Assembly: GCF_014636935.1 (NCBI RefSeq)
Contig: NZ_BMES01000002.1
Location: 1,733,148-1,797,147 of the forward strand
Source: Alsobacter metallidurans
Lineage (GTDB): Bacteria > Pseudomonadota > Alphaproteobacteria > Rhizobiales > Beijerinckiaceae
Reading direction: 5' to 3'
Length of the DNA: 64,000 nucleotides
A model generated the notes under the pieces. The model did no database searches. It worked only from the letters and a program-made list of their open reading frames with translations, and was not told the origin of the DNA. Shown piece after piece: positions 17,901 to 24,608 of the stretch. Each line of letters opens with the position of its first letter. Positions within the stretch are counted from its first letter, which is position 1. Position numbers and translations under genes: made by a program.

Positions 17901-19254
17901 CGGCGCAAGCGTGCGGGTTGGCGGCTCCGCCCCGCTCAACGCCGCCGGCGCGCTCGACCTCACGATCCGCGGCCCCCTCGACGCCTCGCTGGCCAACGGC
18001 CTGCTCGCGGCCGGCGGCCAGCGCGTCACCGGCCGCCTCAATCTCGACCTGCGCGTGCAGGGCCGAACGTCCGCGCCGCAGATCGGCGGAACCGCCTCCC
18101 TCACGGGGGGCAGCTTCAACGATCCCATCGCGGGCATCCGCCTTCAGTCCATCGAGGGCCGTTTCGCCGCTCGCGGCGAGGATATCGCCATCGAGCGCTT
18201 CACGGCCGCCACCCGCAACGGCGGCACGCTCTCGGCTTCGGGCCGCGTCCGCGTCGATCCGGCGGCCGGTTTCCCGGCTGACATCCGCATCACCGGCTCC
18301 CGGGCCGAGCTCGTCTCCAACGACACCGTCTCGGCCACCGCCAACCTCTCGCTCGCCCTGAGCGGAGCGCTGGCGCAGACGCCGCGCATCGCCGGCCGCG
18401 TTGACGTGATCTCGATGGACGTATCCATTCCGGAGCGCCTGTCCGGCGTCGCGGAGCCGTTGCCCAATACGAAGCACGTCACGCCCGGCCCGGCCGCCCG
18501 CGCCCGCCTCGCTGCGGCCAAGCGAGCTGGGGCCAAGCGCGCCGGCCCGCCCTTCGTGGCGGCCTTCGATCTCACGCTCACGGCCCAGAACCGCATCTTC
18601 GTGCGCGGCCGCGGGCTGGAGGCCGAACTCGGCGGCGACCTGCGCCTCACCGGCACCAGCAAGGCCCCGAACGCCATCGGGGCGTTCAACCTGCGCAACG
18701 GACGCATCGACCTCGCCGGCCAGCGCATCGACCTCGTGCGCGGCCGCCTCACCTTTGCGGGCGACCTCACGCCGGAGCTCGACTTCCTGGCGCAGACACA
18801 GGCTGCCGACATCACCGCCCAGATCGCCATCACGGGCGTCGCCAACGAGCCGACCTTCGCGATCACGTCGACGCCCGGCCTGCCGCAGGACGAGATCCTG
18901 TCACGCATCCTGTTCGGCCGCGCCGCCGGCGGCCTCACCGGCGTGCAGGCGTTGCAGCTCGCACAGACCATTGCGCAGCTCTCGGGCGGCGGCGGCCCGG
19001 ACCTGCTCGGCGGCCTGCGCAAGGCGCTGGGAGCCGATAGCCTCGATGTCAGCGCCGGCTCGGGCGGCGGCCTCGGCGTCGGCGTCAGCCGCTACGTCAA
19101 CCGCCGCGTCCGCATCGGCGTGCGCGCCGGCGTCAACCCGGCCGACACGGGCGTGGGCGTCGACATCGACGTCACCAAGAACATAAAGCTGCGCGGCCAG
19201 GTCGGCGCCAATGGCGGCGCCTCGGCAGGCGCGGCTTACGAGATCGAGTATTGA
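14953..19254 (+). CDS. tamB: TamB, inner-membrane-anchored translocation/assembly module protein
   Basis: The product has 1433 residues. A single N-terminal hydrophobic anchor (about 8-28) is followed by a very long beta-rich periplasmic region, as in the lipid-channel-like AsmA/TamB superfamily. The C-terminal DUF490 domain covers about the last 340 residues and includes the family hallmark PGLPQDEILSRILFG near 1305-1320; it ends YEIEY. It bridges the periplasm and contacts the TamA POTRA domains; recent work on the family also implicates it in phospholipid transport. The ATG overlaps the tamA stop, so the pair is coupled. A long open frame on the opposite strand is a GC-rich shadow. Confidence 0.93.
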   Translation: MAKTLTTLRAGALALLALGSVGYAWLGAERPAWAQESDQGSLAKLFSWALSTPENRVRIGGVEGALSSEAVIRDVQISDKNGVWITLDRARIAWSRTALLARRLDISALEIDKITIARKPTPDEADAAKAAEAPALPALPVKLIVKNFSMKELALGEPVLGQAARIAVQGNTVLGNPSEGLDLNLQATRTDAQGRFAVRLNYVPQTARLAVNLDFTEPQGGLVASVANLPGQPPIDLKVQGEGPLDNFAASLNFVSGPELGAQGRATVTRDGASRRVALALGARISALLPPVVAPVFAGSTDLNGDVLVGDDGGLNVRNVEIAARAARLTVAGTIDARQQMDMRLAIRAVPTEGARTRAGDAEIGRLTLDATAKGAATSPNVQATLDGREISVPWGKVASVTGALAINPAAEGAADTRSAVSFDAQARGVAPVDAGEARAIGDRLDIVARGKVDASFNADLAEARLATPTLETTWTGVVGRRTVTGTANARVPRIAAFSGLVGRELGGSAELEAKVTGDPGRYRIDAALDGRLTDARVGVEQLDRALAGQVSIKGLARRLPGGLGFSDLRIDGPNIQTRIDGDATTEAANLVARLTLPELKRVDDRITGRAEAQANLTGSLERPDVTANLTVTDARALGKPIPRLAVDLTATNVTGDLDARLKLDGEVDRKPARGGFHLIRQGASSRLEELDVTIGSVRLAGGLTIDERTLLAGKVALTAGDLNDLSALALVPLAGRLDAAVDLSAPDGRQNAAITATGDRITVAGQSLRRLEARLTAADIYAAPVVDGTAAADDAVLGGIRFKTLKLTSRGTQQASAFTLAADGDMDVNAEGRLLPGPPIRVDLSTLSLTRNKQRLALAGATSITIENGDVVIPGLTITAGTGRLRISGRAGNRLALTADATNVPLSIADLVSPGLGLAGTLEAHAELGGTAAAPTGPYRLSVSRAATAASRNAGVPPIDVKADGRLDGQRASVNATVSAGPGASVRVGGSAPLNAAGALDLTIRGPLDASLANGLLAAGGQRVTGRLNLDLRVQGRTSAPQIGGTASLTGGSFNDPIAGIRLQSIEGRFAARGEDIAIERFTAATRNGGTLSASGRVRVDPAAGFPADIRITGSRAELVSNDTVSATANLSLALSGALAQTPRIAGRVDVISMDVSIPERLSGVAEPLPNTKHVTPGPAARARLAAAKRAGAKRAGPPFVAAFDLTLTAQNRIFVRGRGLEAELGGDLRLTGTSKAPNAIGAFNLRNGRIDLAGQRIDLVRGRLTFAGDLTPELDFLAQTQAADITAQIAITGVANEPTFAITSTPGLPQDEILSRILFGRAAGGLTGVQALQLAQTIAQLSGGGGPDLLGGLRKALGADSLDVSAGSGGGLGVGVSRYVNRRVRIGVRAGVNPADTGVGVDIDVTKNIKLRGQVGANGGASAGAAYEIEY

Positions 19255-19454
19255 GCAGCTGAGGTCCACGGCCTGCTTCGCCGTCACTGCTTAGCCTTCG
19301 GCTAGCAAAAGCAGCGAGATTTGCGGTTCACGGATTCCGTTGATCAGCGCAATAACCCGCGAAGGTTTGATGCTCGCAGCTCCGTTTTTCGTACACCTCA
19401 CACGCACGGGCGCTTTAAACTGCCTCCCGACAAGAAATGTCCCGGAGACCTCCC

Positions 19455-20900
19455 ATGGCCAAGCTCCTACCTTTCCAGCGCGAGAAGAACCTGATCGGGG
19501 GCGAGTGGATCGACGCTGACTCGGCCGGGACCATCGAGGTCACGAATCCGGCCACCGGCGAGGTCATCGGGACGGTGCCGAACTGCGGCGCGGCTGAAAC
19601 AAAGCGCGCCATCGAGGCGGCGCAGAAGGCCTTCGAGGGCTGGCGCGCCACCACGGCCGCGGAGCGCGCCGACAAGCTGCGCAAGCTCGCGGCCGCGCTG
19701 GAGAAGAACAAGGAGGAGCTTGCCGTGCTCCTCACCACCGAGCAGGGCAAGTCCCTGGCCGAAGCGCGCGGCGAGGTCGGCATCAGCGCCGCCTATGTGC
19801 TGTGGTTCGCCGAGGAGGCGCGGCGGGTCTATGGCGACACGATCCCGTCGCCCTGGGCCAACCGGCGCATCCTGGTCACCAAGGAGCCGGTGGGCGTCGT
19901 CGCGGCGATCACGCCGTGGAACTTCCCGTCCTCCATGCTGTCACGCAAGCTTGGCGCCGCGCTGGCGGCGGGCTGCACGGTGGTGACCAAGCCGGCGACG
20001 CAGACGCCCTATTCGGCGATTGCGTGGGGCTTGCTGGCCGAGGAAGCCGGCATCCCGCCGGGCGTGATCAACATCCTGACCGGCTCGGCGACGCAGATTG
20101 GCGGCGAGATGACCGCAAACCCGCTGGTCAAGAAAGTGACGTTCACGGGCTCCACCGAGATCGGCAAGCTGCTGATGAAGCAGGCCTCCGGCACCATGAA
20201 GCGCGTCTCGATGGAGCTGGGCGGAAACGCGCCGTTCCTGATCTTCGACGATGCCGATCTCGACGCCGCCGTGGAGGGGGCGATCGGCTCGAAGTACCGC
20301 AACTCCGGCCAGACCTGCGTGTGCGCCAACCGCTTCTACGTGCAGGCCGGCGTCTATGACGCCTTTGCGGAGAAATTCGCCGAGGCGGTGCGCGACCTCA
20401 AGGTCGGCAACGGCCTGGAGCCCGGCGTCACCCAGGGTCCGCTGATCGACGAGAAGGCTGTCGAGAAAGTGGAGGAGCACATCGCCGACGTGCTCGCCAA
20501 GGGCGGCCGCGTGGTGACAGGCGGCAAGCGCCACGCGCTCGGCCACTCGTTCTTCGAGCCCACCATCGTGGCCGACGTGACGCCCGGCATGAAGGTCGCC
20601 AAGGAAGAGACATTCGGCCCGCTCGCGCCGCTGTTTCGCTTCGACACCGAGGAGCAGGCCGTCGCGATGGCCAACGACACCGAGTTCGGCCTCGCCGCCT
20701 ACGCGTACACCCGCGACCTCGGCCGCGCCTTCCGGGTGATGGAGGGGCTGCAATACGGCCAGGTCGGCATCAACGCCGGCGTGATCACCACCGAGGTCGC
20801 GCCCTTCGGCGGCGTCAAGGAGTCGGGTCTGGGCCGCGAGGGCTCCAAATACGGGCTCGATGACTACCTGAACGTGAAGTACGGCTGCATCGGGCTGTAA
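19455..20900 (+). CDS. gabD: NAD(P)-dependent succinate-semialdehyde dehydrogenase
   Basis: The product has 481 residues, the standard length for the aldehyde dehydrogenase family. The general-base Glu254 (MELGGNAP) and nucleophile Cys288 (SGQTCVCANR) are in place, with the second cysteine two residues on as in E. coli GabD. The cofactor region includes PWNFPSSM and FTGSTEIG. It oxidises succinate semialdehyde, or a related short semialdehyde, to the acid for entry to the TCA cycle. The ATG at 19455 follows GGAGACC. No gabT neighbour is present; the next gene is a ThDP enzyme, so the exact aldehyde is uncertain. Confidence 0.88.
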   Translation: MAKLLPFQREKNLIGGEWIDADSAGTIEVTNPATGEVIGTVPNCGAAETKRAIEAAQKAFEGWRATTAAERADKLRKLAAALEKNKEELAVLLTTEQGKSLAEARGEVGISAAYVLWFAEEARRVYGDTIPSPWANRRILVTKEPVGVVAAITPWNFPSSMLSRKLGAALAAGCTVVTKPATQTPYSAIAWGLLAEEAGIPPGVINILTGSATQIGGEMTANPLVKKVTFTGSTEIGKLLMKQASGTMKRVSMELGGNAPFLIFDDADLDAAVEGAIGSKYRNSGQTCVCANRFYVQAGVYDAFAEKFAEAVRDLKVGNGLEPGVTQGPLIDEKAVEKVEEHIADVLAKGGRVVTGGKRHALGHSFFEPTIVADVTPGMKVAKEETFGPLAPLFRFDTEEQAVAMANDTEFGLAAYAYTRDLGRAFRVMEGLQYGQVGINAGVITTEVAPFGGVKESGLGREGSKYGLDDYLNVKYGCIGL

Positions 20901-20916
20901 GGCTTACAGCACACAG

Positions 20917-20995
20917 CCGTCATGGCCGGGCTTGGCCCGGCCATCCACGCCGCCGCCCGGCGCGTGGGTCCCCGGGGCAAGCCCGGGGATGACGG
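20917..20995. repeat. Intergenic palindromic repeat, family D (copy 1)
   Basis: CCGTCATGGCCGGGCTTGG opens and CCCGGGGATGACGG closes the element, with two internal palindromes (CCGGGCTTGGCCCGG and CCCCGGGGCAAGCCCGGGG). A related copy is at 49255-49375. It lies just after gabD and may fold at the end of that transcript. Confidence 0.75.
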
Positions 20996-21091
20996 TGGAG
21001 AGCGCCAGCCTGACGCCCGCAACGGCTTCCACGGAAGCCCACTCCGGGCCATGGTCGACCCGGACACTGACACCAACCCCACGAGATTCTC

Positions 21092-22639
21092 ATGAACGGC
21101 GCCGACAGGCTGTGCGATGTGCTGCTCGCCAACGACATCGACGTGTGCTTCGCCAATCCGGGCACGTCCGAGATGCATTTCGTGGCGGCGCTGGACCGCA
21201 AGCCGAAGATGCGCTGCGTGCTGGGCCTCTTCGAAGGCGTGGTGACGGGCGCGGCGGACGGCTATGGCCGCATGGCCGACAAGCCCGCCGCCACGTTGCT
21301 GCATCTCGGCCCCGGCCTCGCCAACGGCCTCGCCAACCTCCACAACGCCCGGCGCGCCCGCACGCCGATGCTGAACGTGGTGGGCGACCACGCCACCTAC
21401 CACCTCCAGCACGACGCGCCGCTCACCAGCGATATCGCAAGCCTCGCCAGGCCCATGTGCCACTGGTACGCGGAGACGAAGACGCCGGAGGACATCGCCT
21501 CCACTACCGCGCAAGCCTACGTCGCCGCCATGACGCTGCCGGGCGTGGCGGTCATGACCCTGCCGGGCGACGCCGCATGGGGCGATCTCGCTCCCGCCCC
21601 CGTGGAGCGCACGCCACTTCCCGCACTGCCGCATGTGAGCGCCGACGCCATCCGCGACGCCGTCGCGGCTCTGCGCTCGGGCAAGCGCGTCGCCATGCTG
21701 ATGACCGGCAAGGCCCTGCGCACCGAGGGGTTGACGATCGCGGGCCGCATCGCCGCCAGGACGGGCCTGCGCCTGCTCACCCCGCAAAGCATCAACCGCA
21801 TCGAGCACGGCATCGGCCGCGTCCCGGTCGACAAGGTGCCCTACCCGGTGGACCAGGGCGTCGAGCACCTCGCCGACATCGACGTGCTGCTGATGCTGGG
21901 CACGCAGGTCCCGGTCGCGTTCTTCGCCTATCCGGGCAAGCCCGGCCGCCTGATCCGCGACGACTGCGAGGTGCAGACTCTCGCCAGGCCGGGCGACGAT
22001 CTCGTCCACGCGCTCCAGTGGATCGCCGACGAGGTCGGCGCCAAGGAGCCGCCGCGCCTCGTCCAGCCGGGCGGCCTCGCGGACGCCCTCCAGCCGGGTG
22101 CGCTCACGGCCGACTCGGTCGGCTACGCGGTGGCGAAGCTGCTGCCCGAAGGCGCCATCGTGTGCGACGAGGCGGTGAGCTCCGGCCGCAAGTTCTTCAA
22201 GCTCTCGGAAAACTCCGCCCCGCACACCTACCTGCAGCTCACCGGCGGCGCGATCGGCGTCGGCATCCCGATGGCGGCCGGCGCGGCCGTGGCCTGCCCG
22301 GACCGCAAGGTCATCGGCCTGCAGGCCGACGGCAGCGGCATGTACACTGTGCAGGGCCTCTGGACCCAGGCGCGCGAGAACCTCGATGTCGTCACGGTGG
22401 TGTTCGCCAATCGCTCCTACGCGATCCTGCATGGCGAGATGCGCAATGTCGGCGTCAACCAGTTCGGCCGCAACGCCGCCCGCATGCTGAACCTGGACGA
22501 GCCCTTCCTCGATTGGGTCACGATGGCCAGGGGCATGGGCGTGGAAGGCGGCCGGGCCGAAACCATGGAGGACTTCGAAAAGCTCCTCCGCGCCGCGCTG
22601 GGGCGCAGGGGACCGTTCCTGATCGAAGCCGTGATCTGA
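21092..22639 (+). CDS. ThDP-dependent enzyme (acetolactate synthase/benzoylformate decarboxylase-like)
   Basis: The product has 515 residues with the three-domain layout of the family: an N-terminal pyrimidine-binding domain with the catalytic-type glutamate Glu48 (GLFEGVVTGAADGYGR), a central domain, and a C-terminal pyrophosphate-binding domain. In the last, the usual GDG is ADG (about 412-414), followed about 25 residues later by FANRSY in place of NN. Compared with acetolactate synthase it is short and lacks a regulatory partner gene, so a 2-oxo-acid decarboxylase or carboligase is more likely. Lying next to a semialdehyde dehydrogenase, it could make the aldehyde that the dehydrogenase oxidises; this is inference. 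Confidence 0.8.
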   Translation: MNGADRLCDVLLANDIDVCFANPGTSEMHFVAALDRKPKMRCVLGLFEGVVTGAADGYGRMADKPAATLLHLGPGLANGLANLHNARRARTPMLNVVGDHATYHLQHDAPLTSDIASLARPMCHWYAETKTPEDIASTTAQAYVAAMTLPGVAVMTLPGDAAWGDLAPAPVERTPLPALPHVSADAIRDAVAALRSGKRVAMLMTGKALRTEGLTIAGRIAARTGLRLLTPQSINRIEHGIGRVPVDKVPYPVDQGVEHLADIDVLLMLGTQVPVAFFAYPGKPGRLIRDDCEVQTLARPGDDLVHALQWIADEVGAKEPPRLVQPGGLADALQPGALTADSVGYAVAKLLPEGAIVCDEAVSSGRKFFKLSENSAPHTYLQLTGGAIGVGIPMAAGAAVACPDRKVIGLQADGSGMYTVQGLWTQARENLDVVTVVFANRSYAILHGEMRNVGVNQFGRNAARMLNLDEPFLDWVTMARGMGVEGGRAETMEDFEKLLRAALGRRGPFLIEAVI

Positions 22640-22703
22640 GCGTCGAATCGCCAAAGCTCAATTGGGGCTGGAATCTTCGTCAACACCCCGTACCGCGCTT
22701 GTC

Positions 22704-22729
22704 GGAACGGCTGACGCATAAACCGCGTT
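22704..22729 (+). promoter_or_regulatory. Putative sigma-EcfG promoter of the Gly/Tyr-rich gene
   Basis: GGAAC (22704-22708), a 17-nt spacer, then CGTT (22726-22729) is an exact match to the alphaproteobacterial stress consensus. It lies 65 bp before the start codon of the secreted protein, leaving a short leader with an AAGGAGGA ribosome site. Confidence 0.55.
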
Positions 22730-22793
22730 GTGTCCATGAAGCTCGGCCACGCAGGCCGCCAGCCTGCCCGGTTGGCCGAGCCAAGGAGGACAC

Positions 22794-23393
22794 ATGACCG
22801 TCTCGACCTTGAAGCACAGCCTTTCGCTCAAGAGCCTGCTCGTGGCCGGCGTCCTCGTGGGCGGCGCGTTTGCGGGATTCACGGGCTCGGCCTCGGCCGC
22901 CCCCATCCCGGTCGCGGCCGCGACGGGCGTCGCCGCCGACAACCTCACCCAGGATGTCGCCTACAAGAAGCGCCATCACGTTTCACGCCACGTCACCCAC
23001 CGTCGCTATGCCCATCGCCGCTACTATCGCGGCAACGACCGGGCCGGCGCCCGCGCGGCGATCGGCGCTTTCGGGCTGATTGCGGGCGCGATCGCCACCA
23101 ATGCGGCGCGCGACCGCTATTACGACGACTATGGCTATGGCGGTTACGGCTACGGCGGTTATCCGGCCTATGGCTACGGATACGGCAACGCCTACCCCCG
23201 CTACCGCTACGGCGCGGCCTACCCGGCCTATGGCTATCGCCACCACGGCGCTTGGGCGGGACGCCAGGCGTGGAGCGGAGGCGGCCGTCATTGGAACGGC
23301 GGCGGGCGCCACTGGAACGGCGGCGCGGCTGCGCGCGGCTACGGCGGCGGTCGAGCTCACTTCGGCGACCACGGCCAGTTCGTGCGCGACTAA
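22794..23393 (+). CDS. Secreted Gly/Tyr/His-rich protein of unknown function
   Basis: The product has 199 residues with a strong ribosome site (AAGGAGGA, 5 nt before ATG). A signal peptide of about 35 residues ends ASA-APIP. A His/Arg-rich patch (about 59-78) follows, then a short hydrophobic stretch GAFGLIAGAIATNAA (about 90-104), then low-complexity repeats of GYGG, YPAYGYG and RHWNGGG. Similar Gly/Tyr-rich exported proteins are common in Rhizobiales but I know no defined function. The composition suggests an envelope or surface protein. A stress-type promoter precedes it, suggesting induction under general stress. Confidence 0.75.
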   Translation: MTVSTLKHSLSLKSLLVAGVLVGGAFAGFTGSASAAPIPVAAATGVAADNLTQDVAYKKRHHVSRHVTHRRYAHRRYYRGNDRAGARAAIGAFGLIAGAIATNAARDRYYDDYGYGGYGYGGYPAYGYGYGNAYPRYRYGAAYPAYGYRHHGAWAGRQAWSGGGRHWNGGGRHWNGGAAARGYGGGRAHFGDHGQFVRD

Positions 23394-23477
23394 ACATCTC
23401 CGGCCGGCCGCCCTTCAGGGGACGTAAACCCTGTAGGGCGGTCGTGCAGAATCTGGCCTCCACGTCGGCTCTCCTCC

Positions 23478-23502
23478 GGAACTTCGTCATTCGACGGCCG
23501 TT
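23478..23502 (+). promoter_or_regulatory. Putative sigma-EcfG promoter, possibly giving a leaderless mRNA
   Basis: GGAAC (23478-23482), a 16-nt spacer, then CGTT (23499-23502). The first ATG of the DUF2865 gene is at 23511, only 8 bases later, so the transcript could begin at or next to the start codon. No Shine-Dalgarno is seen before that ATG, which fits a leaderless message. Confidence 0.5.
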
Positions 23503-23510
23503 TTTGAGCC

Positions 23511-24491
23511 ATGATGATGGTTCTGCCCCGCCGTAACCTCTGCCGCCGGATTGCTCTGGCGGCTTTCGCCTGCCTCGGGTTGGCCGGCGGCGCATACGCG
23601 CAGTCGTGCGAGGCGCTCAAGGCGGAGTACCGCACTTTGGGCGGCGGCTCGGGCGTTGCACGGCAGGAATACGGCCAGCTCGTCGGCGTCTACCAGCAGC
23701 TGAATTGCGGCGGAGGCGGGTTCCTGTTCTTTGGCCCGCCGGCGGCTTGCCGGGGCATCGGCGCGCGCCTGCGCTCGCTGCAGGGTGTGATGGCGTCGGG
23801 AGGCGGCGAGGACGTGCGCGTCCGCAAGGCGCAGCTGCGGGCCGAGATCGCCCAGGCCTGCGGCGATGGCGAGCATGCGTCGGCCGCCCGCGGTTTTTCC
23901 CCGCGCGGCGGAAAGCGCCTCGTCTGCGTCCGGGCGTGTGACGGCTTCTATTTCCCGCTCGCCAATCGACCCGAGGACGGCGACAGCGAGAGCCTGTGCC
24001 AGGCGCTGTGCCCGGGCTCCGAAACCACCGTGTTCCGCATGCCCGAGGGCGGCGCCATCCAGGAGGCCGTGTCGAGCCGCGGTCAGGCCTATATGGACCT
24101 GCCCAACGCGTTGAAGTACCGGACCTCCGTCGACAAGAGTTGCGCCTGCAAGGGCGAAGGACAGAGCTGGACGGAAGCGCTGGCGCGCGCCGAAACCATG
24201 ATCGCCCGGCGCGGCTCCGACATTGTGGTTGACGCCAAAATTGCGGCGAAGCTCTCGCAAGCCGTCAACGCCAAGGCGGTTGCGGCCAATCGCAAACCGG
24301 TGCGCGAAGAGCCGATCGAGAACGACATCGTGGTCCGTCCGGCCTCGACGGCGGCGGCGACGCCCGCATCCACCACGAACGAGGCGGCCGCCGCGCCGCT
24401 CGTGTCACGCGTTCGCGTCATCGGTCTCACGCCGGCGGCCGCGCAGGCTGGAGCTGCAGAGATTCAGACCGGCGCTGTCACGAGCCCGTAA
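23511..24491 (+). CDS. DUF2865-domain secreted protein (first of two)
   Basis: The product has 326 residues. A signal peptide (about 1-30, ending AYAQ) precedes a cysteine-containing N-terminal region (to about 130) and the DUF2865 core at about 132-235. The core carries CVRACDGFYFPL near 138-149, CQALCPGS and KSCACKGEGQSW. The paired cysteines suggest disulfides in the periplasm. The tail is Ala/Thr-rich and probably disordered. The family is almost restricted to Rhizobiales and has no known function. Three ATG codons stand in tandem at the start, with no ribosome site but a stress-type promoter immediately upstream. A larger paralogue follows. Confidence 0.85.
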   Translation: MMMVLPRRNLCRRIALAAFACLGLAGGAYAQSCEALKAEYRTLGGGSGVARQEYGQLVGVYQQLNCGGGGFLFFGPPAACRGIGARLRSLQGVMASGGGEDVRVRKAQLRAEIAQACGDGEHASAARGFSPRGGKRLVCVRACDGFYFPLANRPEDGDSESLCQALCPGSETTVFRMPEGGAIQEAVSSRGQAYMDLPNALKYRTSVDKSCACKGEGQSWTEALARAETMIARRGSDIVVDAKIAAKLSQAVNAKAVAANRKPVREEPIENDIVVRPASTAAATPASTTNEAAAAPLVSRVRVIGLTPAAAQAGAAEIQTGAVTSP

Positions 24492-24608
24492 CGTCATGTC
24501 GCGTTAGAAGTACTTGGTTAACCACGAATGCATCTATATAAATTTTGATATTTGATAACCATATTGGTTAGCCATGCCGGAAGTTGGACGTGGCAGCTTT
24601 TCGTCACG
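24492..24608 (+). promoter_or_regulatory. AT-rich intergenic region between the DUF2865 genes
   Basis: About 60 bp here (24510-24575) are markedly AT-rich in a GC-rich window. They contain TGGTTAACCA, a TATATAAATTTTGATATTTG tract and a second palindrome AACCATATTGGTT. This probably holds the promoter of the second DUF2865 gene, and the two TTGGTTA elements may be regulator half-sites. No EcfG-type match is present. Confidence 0.4.

Noticed and set aside
14926-18477. A 1183-codon open frame opposite tamB
   Set aside because: It is the antisense frame of a GC-rich gene, Arg/Gly/Asp-rich without any domain; tamB is clearly the real gene.
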